Part shown: piece after piece, positions 47,255-58,589 of the stretch
Layout: the number at the start of each line of letters is the position of its first letter
Position numbering within the stretch: the stretch's first letter is position 1
Assembly: GCF_037975245.1 (NCBI RefSeq)
Contig: NC_092561.1
Location: 9,051,001 to 9,115,000, forward strand
Direction of reading: 5' to 3'
DNA length: 64,000 bases
From: Apostichopus japonicus
Taxonomy: Eukaryota > Echinodermata > Holothuroidea > Aspidochirotida > Stichopodidae
Position numbers and translations under genes: made by a program
The notes under the pieces: generated by a model
The model's database searches: none
What the model saw: the letters and a program-made list of their open reading frames with translations, nothing else
What the model was told of the DNA's origin: nothing

Positions 47255-47440
47255 ATGTCTAGGCACTTTGGGTGGGAGAATGAGAAGAAGGAAGAGCCAT
47301 GACGGGAGAAGGTCCGGACATAGAGGGCGCACAGTGTTGAAAAAGGTTACCAACTACTGGTTCATTCTAGGCACGGTAGAATAACAGAGCTAACATTGTG
47401 GGGAAACAGGTAAGCAAGCAGTGAAGTTAAAAATTGTAAG
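47255..47440 (+). repeat. GAGACAGGTAAG dispersed repeat, copy G
   Basis: CTTTGGGTGGGAGAATGAGA, GGTTACCAACTACTGG, TTCATTCTAGGCACGGTAGA and GGGGAAACAGGTAAGCAAGC occur in family order. One of the fullest copies. Confidence 0.75.
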
Positions 47441-49188
47441 CACTCCTGCAAATTTTAACCAATTTGGTGAAATGTGGATTTTGATGAAGTGCTGTATTGT
47501 TATGTAAAGATAGCAAATATTCTCATTTCAGATCATGCAAATTACGAAACCCCTCCCTGATGGATTAGTAAACACAACACATTAGAAATTGGGTTTGGAT
47601 ATATGGTTCTAAAATGTTGTGGTCAATATTGAAATGAAATATGCTAAAAAAAAAAAAAAACCTGATTCAAAAAACACCTGGTATTGAGAGAAATTTTAAA
47701 TTCATGTTACCCCAAATAAGCACATAAAACTACTAAAGTAACCTACAAAAAGTAGTTATTAATCCATTCATGTTGGTGGGAAAGGTGAGCAGTGGGGAGG
47801 AGGAGGTGGTGGGTGGTCTTCAAGGGTAAACTTACTTTGGTTGAGCCTATCTTAAAGAGTGAAGGGATGGACCATGCTTGCAGGGGAAAATGTACACATA
47901 TTCAGTAATAAATTTATACATGCTTCCATATTTTTTTTTTTTTAACATCTACTTATATTCCAGAAAGCTCTGATAATGTCATATAACACAATCAACCCAC
48001 AGCAAAAAAAAAAACGCTGTTACATAGATTTTTGAACATGTGACGTAAAAGATCTTGTGTTGCCATGATTACGATGGTTAATATTTCAGTGTCAACTTTT
48101 TCATTACAGTTTGGACTTTTTGAGTAATGGCATAATTTCTTAACCCCCCATGCCCCCAGCCCCCCCCAAAGAAAATATACATATAGGATGCTAAAGTACC
48201 AGCCGCAAAAGTCATGCCAATTTTACAGTTCAAAGCATACAGAGGTACAGATAGGTTGAAGAAGAAAACTATAAATTTCTGAAACATTGAAATCAAACTA
48301 GCCTTATCCAGTATAATCTAGAGATATTTTGTTGTCATGGTTGCAAACCAATTCTTCAGTATCACATTTTTCATTTCTCATTTCATCAATGCTACAAATT
48401 ACAATAGTCCTTCTGTATTTTCACCGTGAAAGAGAGTTCTAGAATTTTTTAGCGAATGTCTGGGAGAGACAAAGGGTGGGAGACGAGTTGAAGGAGAAAT
48501 CTATTTACAATTGAAAAAGATGACACTTACATTTGTACATAAATTAACAATGATGCAGGGACCTTGCATTACCATGGTTACGAGCTAATATTTCAGGGCC
48601 TCTTAATTTTATCATTAATAGCTTTGTCCTTGTGAATAATGAAAGGTTCCAGACACTTTATAGCTCTACAGTGTATAGTATACAGTACTGTACTGACAAT
48701 GTTAATGCATGCAAAGCAATTCCCATTGTTGTAAGGAACAATTTTTTTTTTAACCTGTGGTAATGAAATATAATCAGTTTACCGCCCCAGTGGAGAAAGA
48801 ATTTACTTAATTTTCAGATATGATTTAAATTACCTCTAGGTCTTGTAAAATTGTAGGTATGTTTTAATCGAAATACCAGGGAGAGAGATCTGTGTTTTAA
48901 ATATCACATTACAGTACACAGGAAATCAGCACCGTAGACATGGTAGTGTATTTTTGCTCATGAACGAAATTTCATGAACTCAACCAAACTTTTATGAAAG
49001 ATTATGAAATATGAACGATTGGAATGAACCAAATAAGTCAACCCATTATGTTCCTTATTTTTCTCTTTCGCTACTGAAGGTTGGGTTCTCCATTGGACTT
49101 CTGAAGCCAGAAAAGTAGGGTGGATGGTTATTAGTAACCAAAGGCTTAAAGATACACAAAGCTCTTGAAAGCTCTTTAGACAAACATC

Positions 49189-49614
49189 CATAGGCGTAGG
49201 AGGCAGGGGGGCTGGGGGGGCTGCAGCCCCCCAACCAAAATTTTTGGTGAAAATTCGGGCAAATATGCTGATAATTTTTCGGGCACCTACTGAAAGAAGA
49301 GTAATTTGCAATGTGTTTTTCAATAGTTAAACTGATATTGTTATTATCGTTATTATTGTAACGACTTCCCCAATAATTAAAACCAATATGGAAGGGTAAT
49401 AAGACGGAAAATATAACCCAAATTTTTCGCGCGCTACGCGCGTTCAACATCTTAGTGTGCATATCATATAGTATTCATCGGTTAGTGGCATGTCATGTAA
49501 TAACCGATTAACGACTATATATGATATGCACATTGACATGTTGCGAAATTTGGTTATATATTTCGGGCAAGTCGTTACAGCCCCCCCAAATCAAATTAGG
49601 CTCCTACGCCTATG
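49189..49614. mobile_element. hAT-type MITE, 426 bp, independent copy with one internal unit
   Basis: The ends CATAGGCGTAGGAGGC and CTCCTACGCCTATG are flanked by CAAACATC on both sides (49181-49188 and 49615-49622), a target site different from the other two copies. Only one 84-bp subterminal unit is present where the others have three. The central hairpin is recognisable but more decayed. Confidence 0.95.
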
Positions 49615-49629
49615 CAAACATCTTCATAC

Positions 49630-49800
49630 TATTGGTAGTAAAATGAGTCGGTAGGGTGACCGGAGGTGATTGGTCACTATGGGGGGGGGGGGAAGTGGGG
49701 AGGAAGCCAGTGCCAAAAGGTTACCAGGTCACCCAGTAATGGTAGAGTGTTGAGGCAGTGGTAATGTGGAGATAGGTAAGGAAGTGATGTAAATTACAAG
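49630..49800 (+). repeat. GAGACAGGTAAG dispersed repeat, copy H
   Basis: TATTGGTAGTAAAATGAGTC, GGTGACCGGAGGTGATTGG, CAGTGCCAAAAGGTTACCAG and GTGGAGATAGGTAAGGAAGT occur in family order. It begins just after the hAT MITE. Confidence 0.75.
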
Positions 49801-50441
49801 TTGTTTGTTTTTAAATTAATCTCAGTTCTGTTACTCAAGTCATCTTCTAAATCACTAACTGGTAATCAAACTTTTTTCGGCTCGTTGACCAAATTTTCAC
49901 CTTGGCGACCCTCCAGTGGGTGATGCTGTGACCAGGGGAAGGGGTTTTATGGGGAGCAGGTACTCCCCTCCATATTAAGATATTTTCATATGAATCTAGG
50001 TTCTTAGTTTCAAGGTGGTGTTATTTTGCAAATTTTGAAGCAATTTTACCTTCCATATTTAAAAAAAAAATTCCCCACAAAATATCAGCAATTTTTTTTT
50101 TCCTTCTGAATAATTTGGCAAAGCATGCTTTGTGAAAAGGGCATAGTAAAGTTTTTACAGATGCCTCTCTTTATGCTTCATTCTTTCCATAGAAACCCAT
50201 GCGAGTCTCCCAGGTCACCCCTTCCCCCCCCCGCCCCCTTTTTCAAAGAAACCCTGTACCAGTCACTGTGAGCACTGTGTTAATAGCTAAACCAGGGAGT
50301 TACTGCCTGGCTAAACTATCTTTGAGCAAGATTGTAAACTTTGATTACAATTCCCTCCACCCAGATTTCTATTGTTTGTATTATTTTGACTCATGAGTGG
50401 ACCCTTTGTGTGTAGGGCTCAGTGTGTGTTGATCTTCTCAC

Positions 50442-50532
50442 CTTGTTATGCTTTGTTGCAGTTCTGCTGGAGAGACAAAAAACTTGACCTGGATACTGAG
50501 TCGATGAGGAGATTTTCCATGTAACTGGTGAC
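50442..50532 (-). CDS. MYLIP: MYLIP exon: FERM F1 end to F2 start
   Basis: The acceptor is GTTTCTCACAG and the donor AACAAG followed by GTGAGA. The first two bases complete Gly and the last two begin Arg. It encodes HQLHGKSPHRLSIQVKFFVS then PAELQQSIT. VKFFV followed by a Pro-containing turn and a helix is the F1-to-F2 boundary signature of the family. This 91-nt exon has no usable ORF signal of its own. It was recognised from the flanking phases and the motif. Confidence 0.93.
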
Positions 50533-50674
50533 CTGTGAGAAACACAAAAAGATCAGAGATAATTTGCTATCATTGATAACATAATCATTTGACACCATAA
50601 ATGACTGTAAACGACACCTGTCACGGTTCTGTTCAATGGGACAATGTCACATTTCTCACCATACAAACCATTTA

Positions 50675-50914
50675 GGAGTGTTAGCTCAGTGGTTAACGCC
50701 GGTGCCTTTCAATCATAAGGTCCTCGGGTTCGAGTCACTCCAAGATTAATCTATGTCGTCCAGTTACAGAGTTGTTGACAATTGACAGTTCATAACCATG
50801 GACGTTAAATATGAATCTAAGAGACTGACTTCGGTCAGCTTGTGGCTTTGATAAGCCATGATGGCTTCTTCGCGAGTTCCTGCTTGCAGGAGGATCTAAA
50901 AAATACATACAAAC
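50675..50914 (+). mobile_element. tRNA-derived SINE family B, copy 2 (best preserved)
   Basis: The head GGAGTGTTAGCTCAGTGG, the B box GGGTTCGAGTCACTCC, a middle with GTCCAGTTACAGAGTTGTTG and a structured 3' part ending GGAGGATCTAAAAAATACAT. The tail contains CTGACTTCGGTCAG, a possible cUUCGg-capped hairpin. The element lies in the intron next to the 50442-50532 MYLIP exon, on the opposite strand. Confidence 0.9.
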
Positions 50915-51041
50915 TAAACACTAGTGTGAATATGGATTTTTTCACAGTCAAGGTTGACTTTGCTTTTGGTGATAAAAACCAGAGAGAGACATAAGAGAAC
51001 CACTAGAAAACACCACAGTAATGATGCAACGATGACTTAAA

Positions 51042-51290
51042 GGGTGTGAAGACTTGCGCAAACGTCTAATGCTGGTAATCTGACCTAGAGTGTCGAATAA
51101 GGTGTAACAGAAGTGTTAGACACCACCATCGATCCCAGAAAATACACACACAGCTTGCTACCTTCCGTAATTAGACACTAGTGTACAGTCAATACATGCA
51201 GCTGCTGTCAATACACACAGCACACTGTACAAACGATACAGCGATGGACATCTCAGGTCCAGCTAAAGATAACAAGGTATCACATTTCAT
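51042..51290 (-). repeat. Inverted-repeat partner of 41375-41640
   Basis: The reverse complement matches 41375-41640 along most of its length. In a MYLIP precursor RNA the two copies could pair with each other across about 9.4 kb, which includes the 45127-45288 exon. Confidence 0.85.
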
Positions 51291-51604
51291 TACTGTCTGC
51301 ATTTTGTAGTGACAAGCAGAAAACATCACTTGCAAGCAATGGAAAGTTAACTTTTTCAGAGCGCGGCACGCTGTTTGGAGCGAGTCTTCAAAGCCTTTAA
51401 ACCCTTTTCAGGTTTTGTTTTGAAGCGATGTAACTTTTTCTCAAAATGCACACTTTTTAAAAACACTCCTGGGCTGCAGAGTTTTGCTATTTAATAATGT
51501 ACACCAAGATTCATTTTAGTGATAAATTTAAAAGAGATATTAAGATAACTGCTTTTTAATATGTTTCCCCCCCCCCCAAAGATTACTGGTTTGGATATTT
51601 ACGA

Positions 51605-51740
51605 ATGAGGATACTTACCTGTCTCCTGAACCTGTGCACACCTATCTACCCTATCCTATATTAACTGGTAACGTACTTGGCACTTCTCTCTCATTGACCT
51701 CTGTCTTCCTTCCAAATCTACCATTCAACAGCCTGAACAC
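51605..51740 (-). repeat. GAGACAGGTAAG dispersed repeat, copy J (opposite strand)
   Basis: Reverse-complemented, it reads GGTAGATTTGGAAGGAAGAC, AAGTGCCAAGTACGTTACCA, then GTTCAGGAGACAGGTAAGTA, the same order as the plus-strand copies. It is the only clear copy in this orientation. Confidence 0.7.
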
Positions 51741-52317
51741 TGCGGGTGTTTTCAAATTGGATTTCAAAACTTTTCGATTTCACACCTGGACAGGAGACAG
51801 GTCTGCTTTTGCAGATGTCATAATCATTTTAATTGATGATGATTAAACCCAGCAGGGTTTCTGTCTGGTACGACTGCACATTTCTCTGGCCTGGATGCAT
51901 GCTTACAGTACAGTACCACTCCTGCACAGACTTTTACTTAATTAATGTAGTTTGACAACCTTTTCCTTTTCAATGTTAAGACGAGTGGACAAAATAATGG
52001 CTATTTGGCTATATAAATCATTTTAATAACTGACTTAAAATGTTACTACAATGCAACCGGTTCTGTCTGGTGAAATGTCACATTTCTCACCAAGCAAACT
52101 GTACACTTGACCACAGACCTTCGAATGGCAAATTTATCCAAGGCCACTGGCATGCCATTGCCATTTGCTTATTGCTTATTTTTGTGGTCACTCTAACAAA
52201 CCAATTCCTAAACAATACTTACAATGTTTCACCGTTTTATAATTTCATGTGTTTTAAACACTTTCGAAGAACCACAACTTAAATTGATCATTTTTGTTGT
52301 AAACAACTAACAGTAAC

Positions 52318-52475
52318 ACTATAATAATAATAATAAAAGAGACTTATATAGCGCCAAATCAGTAGACAAAAGTCACTGCTCAAGGCGCTTTACAAAGAAA
52401 GCAGATTAATTTACAAAAGAACAAGTGAAAAAATGGGTCTTAAGTAGACTTTTGAATGTAGAAAATACAGCGATA
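52318..52475 (-). mobile_element. LINE 3' end (FKSLL motif and GCGCTATATAAG tail)
   Basis: On the minus strand the TTCAAAAGTCTACTTAAG coding remnant is followed by a non-coding tail with GTAAAGCGCCTTGAGCAGTG, GATTTGGCGCTATATAAG and (TTA)n. It is the same 3' end as at 62440-62690 in inverted orientation. Confidence 0.8.
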
Positions 52476-53129
52476 TCCTAAGTTAGGCCACACTACCTAG
52501 GCCAAATATATTACGCAAAAAATTAGCGAGAAAAAATGGCGAGTAAATTTAACATTTCGGCAAGTAGAATTTTAGACTCTGTCCCCAGTTGGCGAGTAGT
52601 TTAAAATATTTTTGTCGAGGCCTGATGTATAGTATATTGTAAGTATATTGTGATTCATCCCAATTAAATTCATTTGAGAGAAGAAACTTGGATGATAATC
52701 TTGAAGGCAGTTCATGTACTTTCGAGCACATCCCCCATCCCTTCCTCCCTCCCTCCCCGGGGATCCCTGTGGGTTCTATTATGCCACATATACTATGTAG
52801 TTACCCAGACAAAATCATAACCTTCATCTACACCACTGTAAGTATATACATCTTGAGGCAATTTCTTACATTAGCGTGTGCCGAGACAGTTCGAAGATGA
52901 CCCTCACAAGGATTGCCTTATAGGATCGATACTCAGTGATTTTGTACTCTAAATAAGATTATAGTAACTTGGTGCCACCGAGGTGTTTAATTGCTTTGCA
53001 GTCTGTAACAAATTCATCAGGTCTTTTGGGTCCCTTGTTTTTAGCATAAATAGACTGACTGCTTCTGTCACAACTACTGTAACTAATGTTGAAGCTATCA
53101 TTAGGACACTGGTTTGTTTGCTTATAGTA

Positions 53130-53425
53130 TGTATGTGTATCTATGTATGTATGTATGCGTTTGTTTTGTATTCTGACCAAGGATTTGAACAAAAGAATTC
53201 CAGGTCCTCCTCGGTTGTGATTTCTAAAGAATCACCACGTCCTCGGAAGAATTCTATTGTATGGGGTATTGTTAAGGTTAGGGTACGTGGATTTGAACAA
53301 TGGAAAATACAATGGGGTCCTGGGTCTGAATGTAATACAAACATGTGTGTATGTATGTGTGTATGGGTATTTGTGTGCGTGTGTGTATGTATGTATATTT
53401 GTATGTATGTATGTTTGTCTTTAAT
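53130..53425 (+). repeat. TATG/TGTG microsatellite blocks around a unique core
   Basis: (GTAT)n-type blocks at about 53128-53158 and 53342-53422 flank a 180-bp non-repetitive core. A 196-codon open frame across this region is a low-complexity artefact. Confidence 0.85.
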
Positions 53426-54032
53426 TTACAGAACGTATACAGAAGCAAACCAAATGACTCAATGGTTCAAAAGCAAAGCTCTGCTTATATTAAAATTTAC
53501 AAATTTACATACAGTTATACTGTGCCCTATCATGTACTTATATCATGTATCACTCACAACTGAATCCATTTAATCACATATATAATTCATGTTAAAAATC
53601 TCCATAGAGAATATGAAAGACAAAAACCTCAACAACAACAAAAAGTTTGAGCATTGCCTGATAAGGCATGAGTTGGAATTTCAGAAATTGTTGCAGGTGG
53701 GCTAAGTACTGCATTCTAAGAATTCCTTGTCACATTCACCCCCTAGTTGGCACTGCAGATCGACTGTAAAAATTTGAAATTTCAGAAAAATTGCAGGTAC
53801 ATTAATTACCATTAGTCTGAACATTAATGTCACCTTCACCCCTACAGTACGACTGTAGCGTATAAGAATTAATTATTAACTCTGCTCCATGCACATTGTA
53901 CTGTAGATTACAACTTAGGCAGCCAAATTCCTGCAAAATATCTGTCGGTCTTTACAGCTGTGTCAGACAATCCCACAGCCGACCCTGAGTTCTCTCTCGA
54001 GACGAAGAGCTTTGGTACAGTTTGTAACTTAC

Positions 54033-54132
54033 CGAGAGTGTTTCGTAGGTTCAGCCAGAGCAGTTCCCCATTTTTAGATCGGTAGCGGAGACCAAAGTAA
54101 TCTCTCTCTACCAGTCCCAAGTCGTCACAGAC
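54033..54132 (-). CDS. MYLIP: MYLIP exon 2: FERM F1 lobe
   Basis: The acceptor is TTTTTGAATAG and the donor CTCG followed by GTAAGT. It starts in phase 0 with VCDDLGLVERDYFGLRYRSK and continues NGELLWLNLRNTL, ending one base into a Gly codon. DYFGL and LWLNLRN are diagnostic for the MYLIP F1 ubiquitin-like lobe. The upstream exon should end in phase 0 just before this Val-Cys pair. I found no such exon up to 64000. Confidence 0.95.
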
Positions 54133-57100
54133 CTATTCAAAAATGTTGGGAGGGGAGAAAAAAATAAATCATTGAGAAATTGATAGAAACGTTTACCTGC
54201 AACAGACAAACGTTGAGGATGACCAAATAAGGCAAAACTCAACAAGCTCTGATTTAGACAAACGCATAGAAATAGAAAAGTAGGACTATTTAGGTAAATC
54301 CTTTACTGGAAGACGGAGAAAATGTGACAGTTATTGTTCAAGATATATATATACATATATACAACTTTTAAAATTTGACCGGATGACAATTTAAATGTTT
54401 TTTAAAACATATATCAATAGATTACTGTTAATTTTAGTTCAATTTTAAGTTAACACAGTCAAACATCACAGTACCATTTATTTGAAATGATTGACATAAA
54501 CAACGATTACTGGCCCATTGACTCAGTAGAGGATTTTTTGCCATCAAACACAGTTCTTAACTTTCATAAAAATTTTCATATTTTATACAAGATACATAAA
54601 TATGTTGCGTACTGGATTGGTTCTGTAGCACAAGTACTGCTTGAACTGTCATTTAATAATTTGCTAATTCTTGAAGCTGAATGGTTGTCAATACTAAACT
54701 CGTTACTGACATAGTTCGTTTTTGGGGTTGGTAAATTGAATGTTCATATTTGAACATTGTAAATGTTGCTACTGAGTGTCCTAAAACAATTGTGAAGAGA
54801 GCTCGGTCAACATAAATTCCAAAAACTAAAAATATTACACAATAACAAAAACAATACAAAGAAAATACAATACAAAAAAACAATGAAAATACAATACAAA
54901 AAAAAAACATTACAAAAATACAATACAATATTAACAAAGCCTGACAATATGCCAGTATGCCTCATGTCTGGTTCATACTTGTATCAATGATAACATGTAT
55001 GCAGCAACTTCCTACCATTTAAGAATTACTTTCAACCAAATGAAGAAGAAAAAAATATACTGCACAACATACATGTGATCTTGTGGCTGCGCCCATGAAC
55101 CTTTTAGTTCAATAGACTGAGAGTTTACAATAAATCACAGCATCATCACTCCATCATCTATTTACCATATGCCATCCAGAAGAGAGAATCTCGGTGGTTT
55201 ATAAAATTCCACTTGGCAGTTTATCCGACTTTCGAGTGACTTGACTGTAAACAGCCAGGACTTGTGCAGCTTTCTGCACGTACGGTTTGTAGGCCCTACT
55301 TTCAAGATTTATAGTAAAAATGGAGAAACTGTACTTTAAAAGGGTATATTCATTCCATGGCAATCAATGTAAAAACTAATCTTACAGTCCGAGGAAAAAA
55401 TATTCAATCTCAATATTCTCCTGCAACTGCAAGCGTAGTAAACTTTGAGAAATGGCAAGAATGTAACCTTTTTGGACAGGTTAAACCCTTCCTTAATCCA
55501 GGAGCTGGATAACATGTGTGATGTCATCATGTGAGATGGCTCTTCAAGTTTTTAAGCTTTTACTTTCATCTACCAATCTAAAAATTTGGTTTTTATTATA
55601 ATGCAAGAAATGACTAAATTGGAATGTTTGTTTCAAACAGCTGTCAAATATTGATATAGAGATGCTAGACAAATTATCCTGATCATAATAGTACTTAGAA
55701 ATTTTAAAATGATTCCTAATTTGTGTACATTAATTAAAACAACAACTTCTTCAGTTTCAGTCAAACTTTGCAAGCAAATGTTTGAACAGAAATTGGTAGC
55801 ATTATAAAACAAAATTGTTCTACTAGCACAGGTTGTTCAGCGGAAACCACACACAAGTGCATATACACCAGAGCTAAACGAAAATTGGGAATGTGAAATT
55901 TCTCCCCTCCAGGCCGGATGGGGGAAAAAAATCGACTTTAGGAAATTAAATTTTGGCCTCCGGGGATTCAAAAGTTGTCCTTCTACAACAGATTATGGAA
56001 TCTAGCAGGAAAATCAATAACTCGGTAAATTGAGAATCCTGTTTTTGCTTTAAAGCTCAAAATAATTTTTGCATTAAGACGAAAACGACGAGGAGAATCT
56101 GTTCAACTTCCACCTCTATTTTCCTTAACTATGAAAAAAAAGCTTCCTTTTTTCTTCTTCTTTCCTTGGCGATTGTGACATGAATTTTTGATGCCCTTCG
56201 GAGATTTCTGAATCTGTCATGATTTGGTTAATCAGCCTTGAATTAAAAGTCAATAGCTTACGGGCGAGAGTGAATTTATGAGATCATAACCGATTTAATG
56301 TAGTAATTAACAAAACAGTAACTATGAAGGAATAATTTTAAATATCCTATTGAAGAGACTGGCTGGAGGATGCCTGATAGAAATTATCTGAAATGCGGGA
56401 GGATGAATTGGGTAGAATTACTAAGTGCTGATGTGGTGAGGAGACAGGTTAGTGAGATGAATTAATTATCAATAATATTTTGCTTTAATCTTCTTTATTG
56501 ATTTGAACCATTTGAGCCCACATTGTTTTGTTCAATACAAGATTACAATTGTGCTAGAACTGAGGCACCCTCCAACAGATATTATTCAACTAGCAAACAG
56601 CTGCCCACTTTCAAAGCATTTTCCTTCCCATCGGCAGGTATTTAATTTCAAAACAAAAATGGCCTTTTTTATGGAAAGATTTTACACTATGTACAGGTAG
56701 TACATGTATCTCATATTGTCATATATATGGAGAAAAAATTAGGATATGAGTTATCAAATTTGATTGATTGCTGGGCTACTGTAGATCTACAACTTGACAA
56801 CGCTTAACGAGGGAACATAAGTAATTAATTTATCAACTGTGCATTCACTTCATTCGTTTTATTGTCAAGAAGGAAGTTGAGTCAGAATCTCCAGTACAGC
56901 GATTTTGATTTTGAATATTTTTGGGGGAAACTATTTTATAGCAGTTGCTAAAGCATTTAGAGGCAATACATATGGCCTTTGAAGCAGCTTTTTTATATTG
57001 TTCCATATATAGTTTTTCCAAGCTTTCCAAGTATTCCCTGACTTTTGGCACAGAGCCAAGTGGATTTATTTATTGTTTTATAGTTTTGTCTCTGAATATT

Positions 57101-57700
57101 GAACCATATGGTACACACCAAAATTGACAATTTTAGGTCCCAATATAGACTTCAACTAGACACAATTCACAATTGTGGACTTCATTGACTTCGTTCCTCC
57201 CCCCTTTCCTCCCCCCCCTTTATTTGGTACCAAATGGTATCTATCTAACCGTTTATCAAATTCAACACCTCAAAATCTGCTATTAATTGTTGCACCTTGG
57301 AATATTAAACAACCTTCCAACACCTCCGTACTGCTTTAATATCCAATCTTCCTATCCTTATAAATCACAGCTGGTGTACCAGACTAAATCTGCACATTTT
57401 AAGTGTCAGACCTGAGCTTCCAAGGAAAGGAGCTATTATTTATTGTTCCTGGTTACATCATCCTCTTAAGACCTACCATATTACAATTCAAATCCACAGC
57501 ACACAGATGAATGCAACAGAGTACAATAGGCTCTATTGTTCACCTGTGGACATTTCAGTTCATGAGTGGTGATATATGCTAGTAGATACTGAACAGTAAA
57601 CAGAGTAATCTGGATTAACACTATAGATGTGTCTGTGTTGTAAACCTGCACATGCAGGGCTGAGTTGCCATAATCATAGCTAGTGGTCTTTCACTGAAGT
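54133..57700. other. MYLIP: Upstream MYLIP intron, nothing coding
   Basis: AT-rich DNA with a CAATACAAAA-type A-rich low-complexity block (54840-54925) and copy I of the dispersed repeat. I searched both strands here for the missing first MYLIP exon and found no segment with a fitting N-terminal FERM start and phase-0 donor. Confidence 0.5.
56345..56475 (+). repeat. GAGACAGGTAAG dispersed repeat, copy I
   Basis: GGGTAGAATTACTAAGTGCT is followed by GGTGAGGAGACAGGTTAGTG and AGATGAATTAAT. The core has GTTAG instead of GTAAG, and the 5' half is strongly diverged. Confidence 0.6.
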
Positions 57701-57717
57701 GCCAGTGGTATATATAG

Positions 57718-58162
57718 TAAGGTGACCAGACGTCCCCGATTTTCGGGACAGTCCCCGATTACAGTATGCTGTCCCCGATGAACAAGTGTCCCGAAAATGT
57801 CCCCGATTCATCAAAATGTTCAGGAATTTCGACAATATCCCACATTGTTAGTAAAATAATTGTAAAAACAAAATTTAGTCAAGTGTGCAGTCGCAGAACG
57901 GAACTAACCAGTATTTCAGGTGGGCCAGTGTAAAGTGGAAACACTGTTAAAATATGCTAGATCGATCTAGCCTAGCACTCTTTCGTAAAGTAAGTAAATT
58001 TCATCTAAGAAAAAGCTACATTTTTGAAAATAAAATTGATTTAAAAAGTGCTTCTAAGTATCACCATTTTTACAGCTAAGCACCTTAGTCACTTGAAAAT
58101 TTTCACATATCAGTCACGCAAGAAATGTCCCTGATTCCAGTCAGGCAAATATGGTCACCTTA
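57718..58162. mobile_element. hAT-type MITE, 445 bp
   Basis: The 11-bp inverted ends TAAGGTGACCA/TGGTCACCTTA are flanked by ATATATAG and TTATATAG, matching 7 of 8. The left end continues with GTCCCCGATTTTCGGGACAG, including a short palindrome and repeats of GTCCCCGAT. No transposase is present. Confidence 0.8.
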
Positions 58163-58589
58163 TTATATAGGTGTCATTATTGCACCCACACCTAGCATGC
58201 TAAAATTTACCAACAGTTTTAAAAAAGGATCACAATTTCTTGTCTGAGAGAGGAACAAACGCTCTCTGAGGTACATGGCGGTAAAATGCTTGAAGACCAA
58301 GAGCGACCATTATTTGTGCTTCTAGCATTTTTTCCCCCTTTTTTGAGGAGGGGGAGATTGTGGGGTGCAATGCCAATTATCTTTAACGCAACTGTTATCT
58401 ATTACATTGACGAAGATGCAGATCTGCAACTTACTTTTACACATTCTCTTACACAGGCTCTCTAGTGGATAAGCAGTTTGCTAACAGTTTTATTTTATTT
58501 TGCTTTAAATAATCCACGGTAAACTTATTTCGACATCTCGACAAACATTAATTAAATTCACAAACACTGTCTGTCAATATTTGATGTTG
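58163..58589. other. Unassigned intronic or flanking DNA
   Basis: A short region with a T/C-rich run near 58328-58341 and G-run near 58346. No gene or element was recognised. Confidence 0.4.

Larger units (their letters stand above)
19225..54132 (-). other. MYLIP: MYLIP/IDOL-like FERM-RING E3 ubiquitin ligase gene, eight of about nine coding exons
   Basis: Eight minus-strand exons (54132-54033, 50532-50442, 45288-45127, 25248-25027, 22949-22766, 21474-21286, 20558-20349, 19476-19225) have AG/GT borders and matching phases at all seven junctions. They sum to 1410 nt, 469 residues plus stop. The order is FERM F1, F2, F3, an acidic linker, then a RING. This domain order is characteristic of MYLIP, which in mammals binds cytoplasmic tails of LDL-receptor-family proteins through FERM and ubiquitinates them with UBE2D enzymes. 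Sequence landmarks match the family throughout (DYFGL, LWLNLRN, VKFFV, CPCGH). The N-terminal exon, expected to encode about 30 residues up to a phase-0 donor, was not found upstream to 64000. Confidence 0.92.

Noticed and set aside
51634-51846. 70-codon frame resembling a LINE C-terminus
   Set aside because: Only a loose LPFNSL..FK pattern without the WN-LP context or a shared tail; it also overlaps repeat copy J.
52983-53573. 196-codon open frame
   Set aside because: Driven by TATG/TGTG microsatellites, giving Cys/Val/Tyr low-complexity translation.
56845-57051. 68-codon minus-strand frame considered as the missing MYLIP N-terminus
   Set aside because: The helical Lys/Glu-rich sequence lacks the F1 start pattern and a phase-0 donor.
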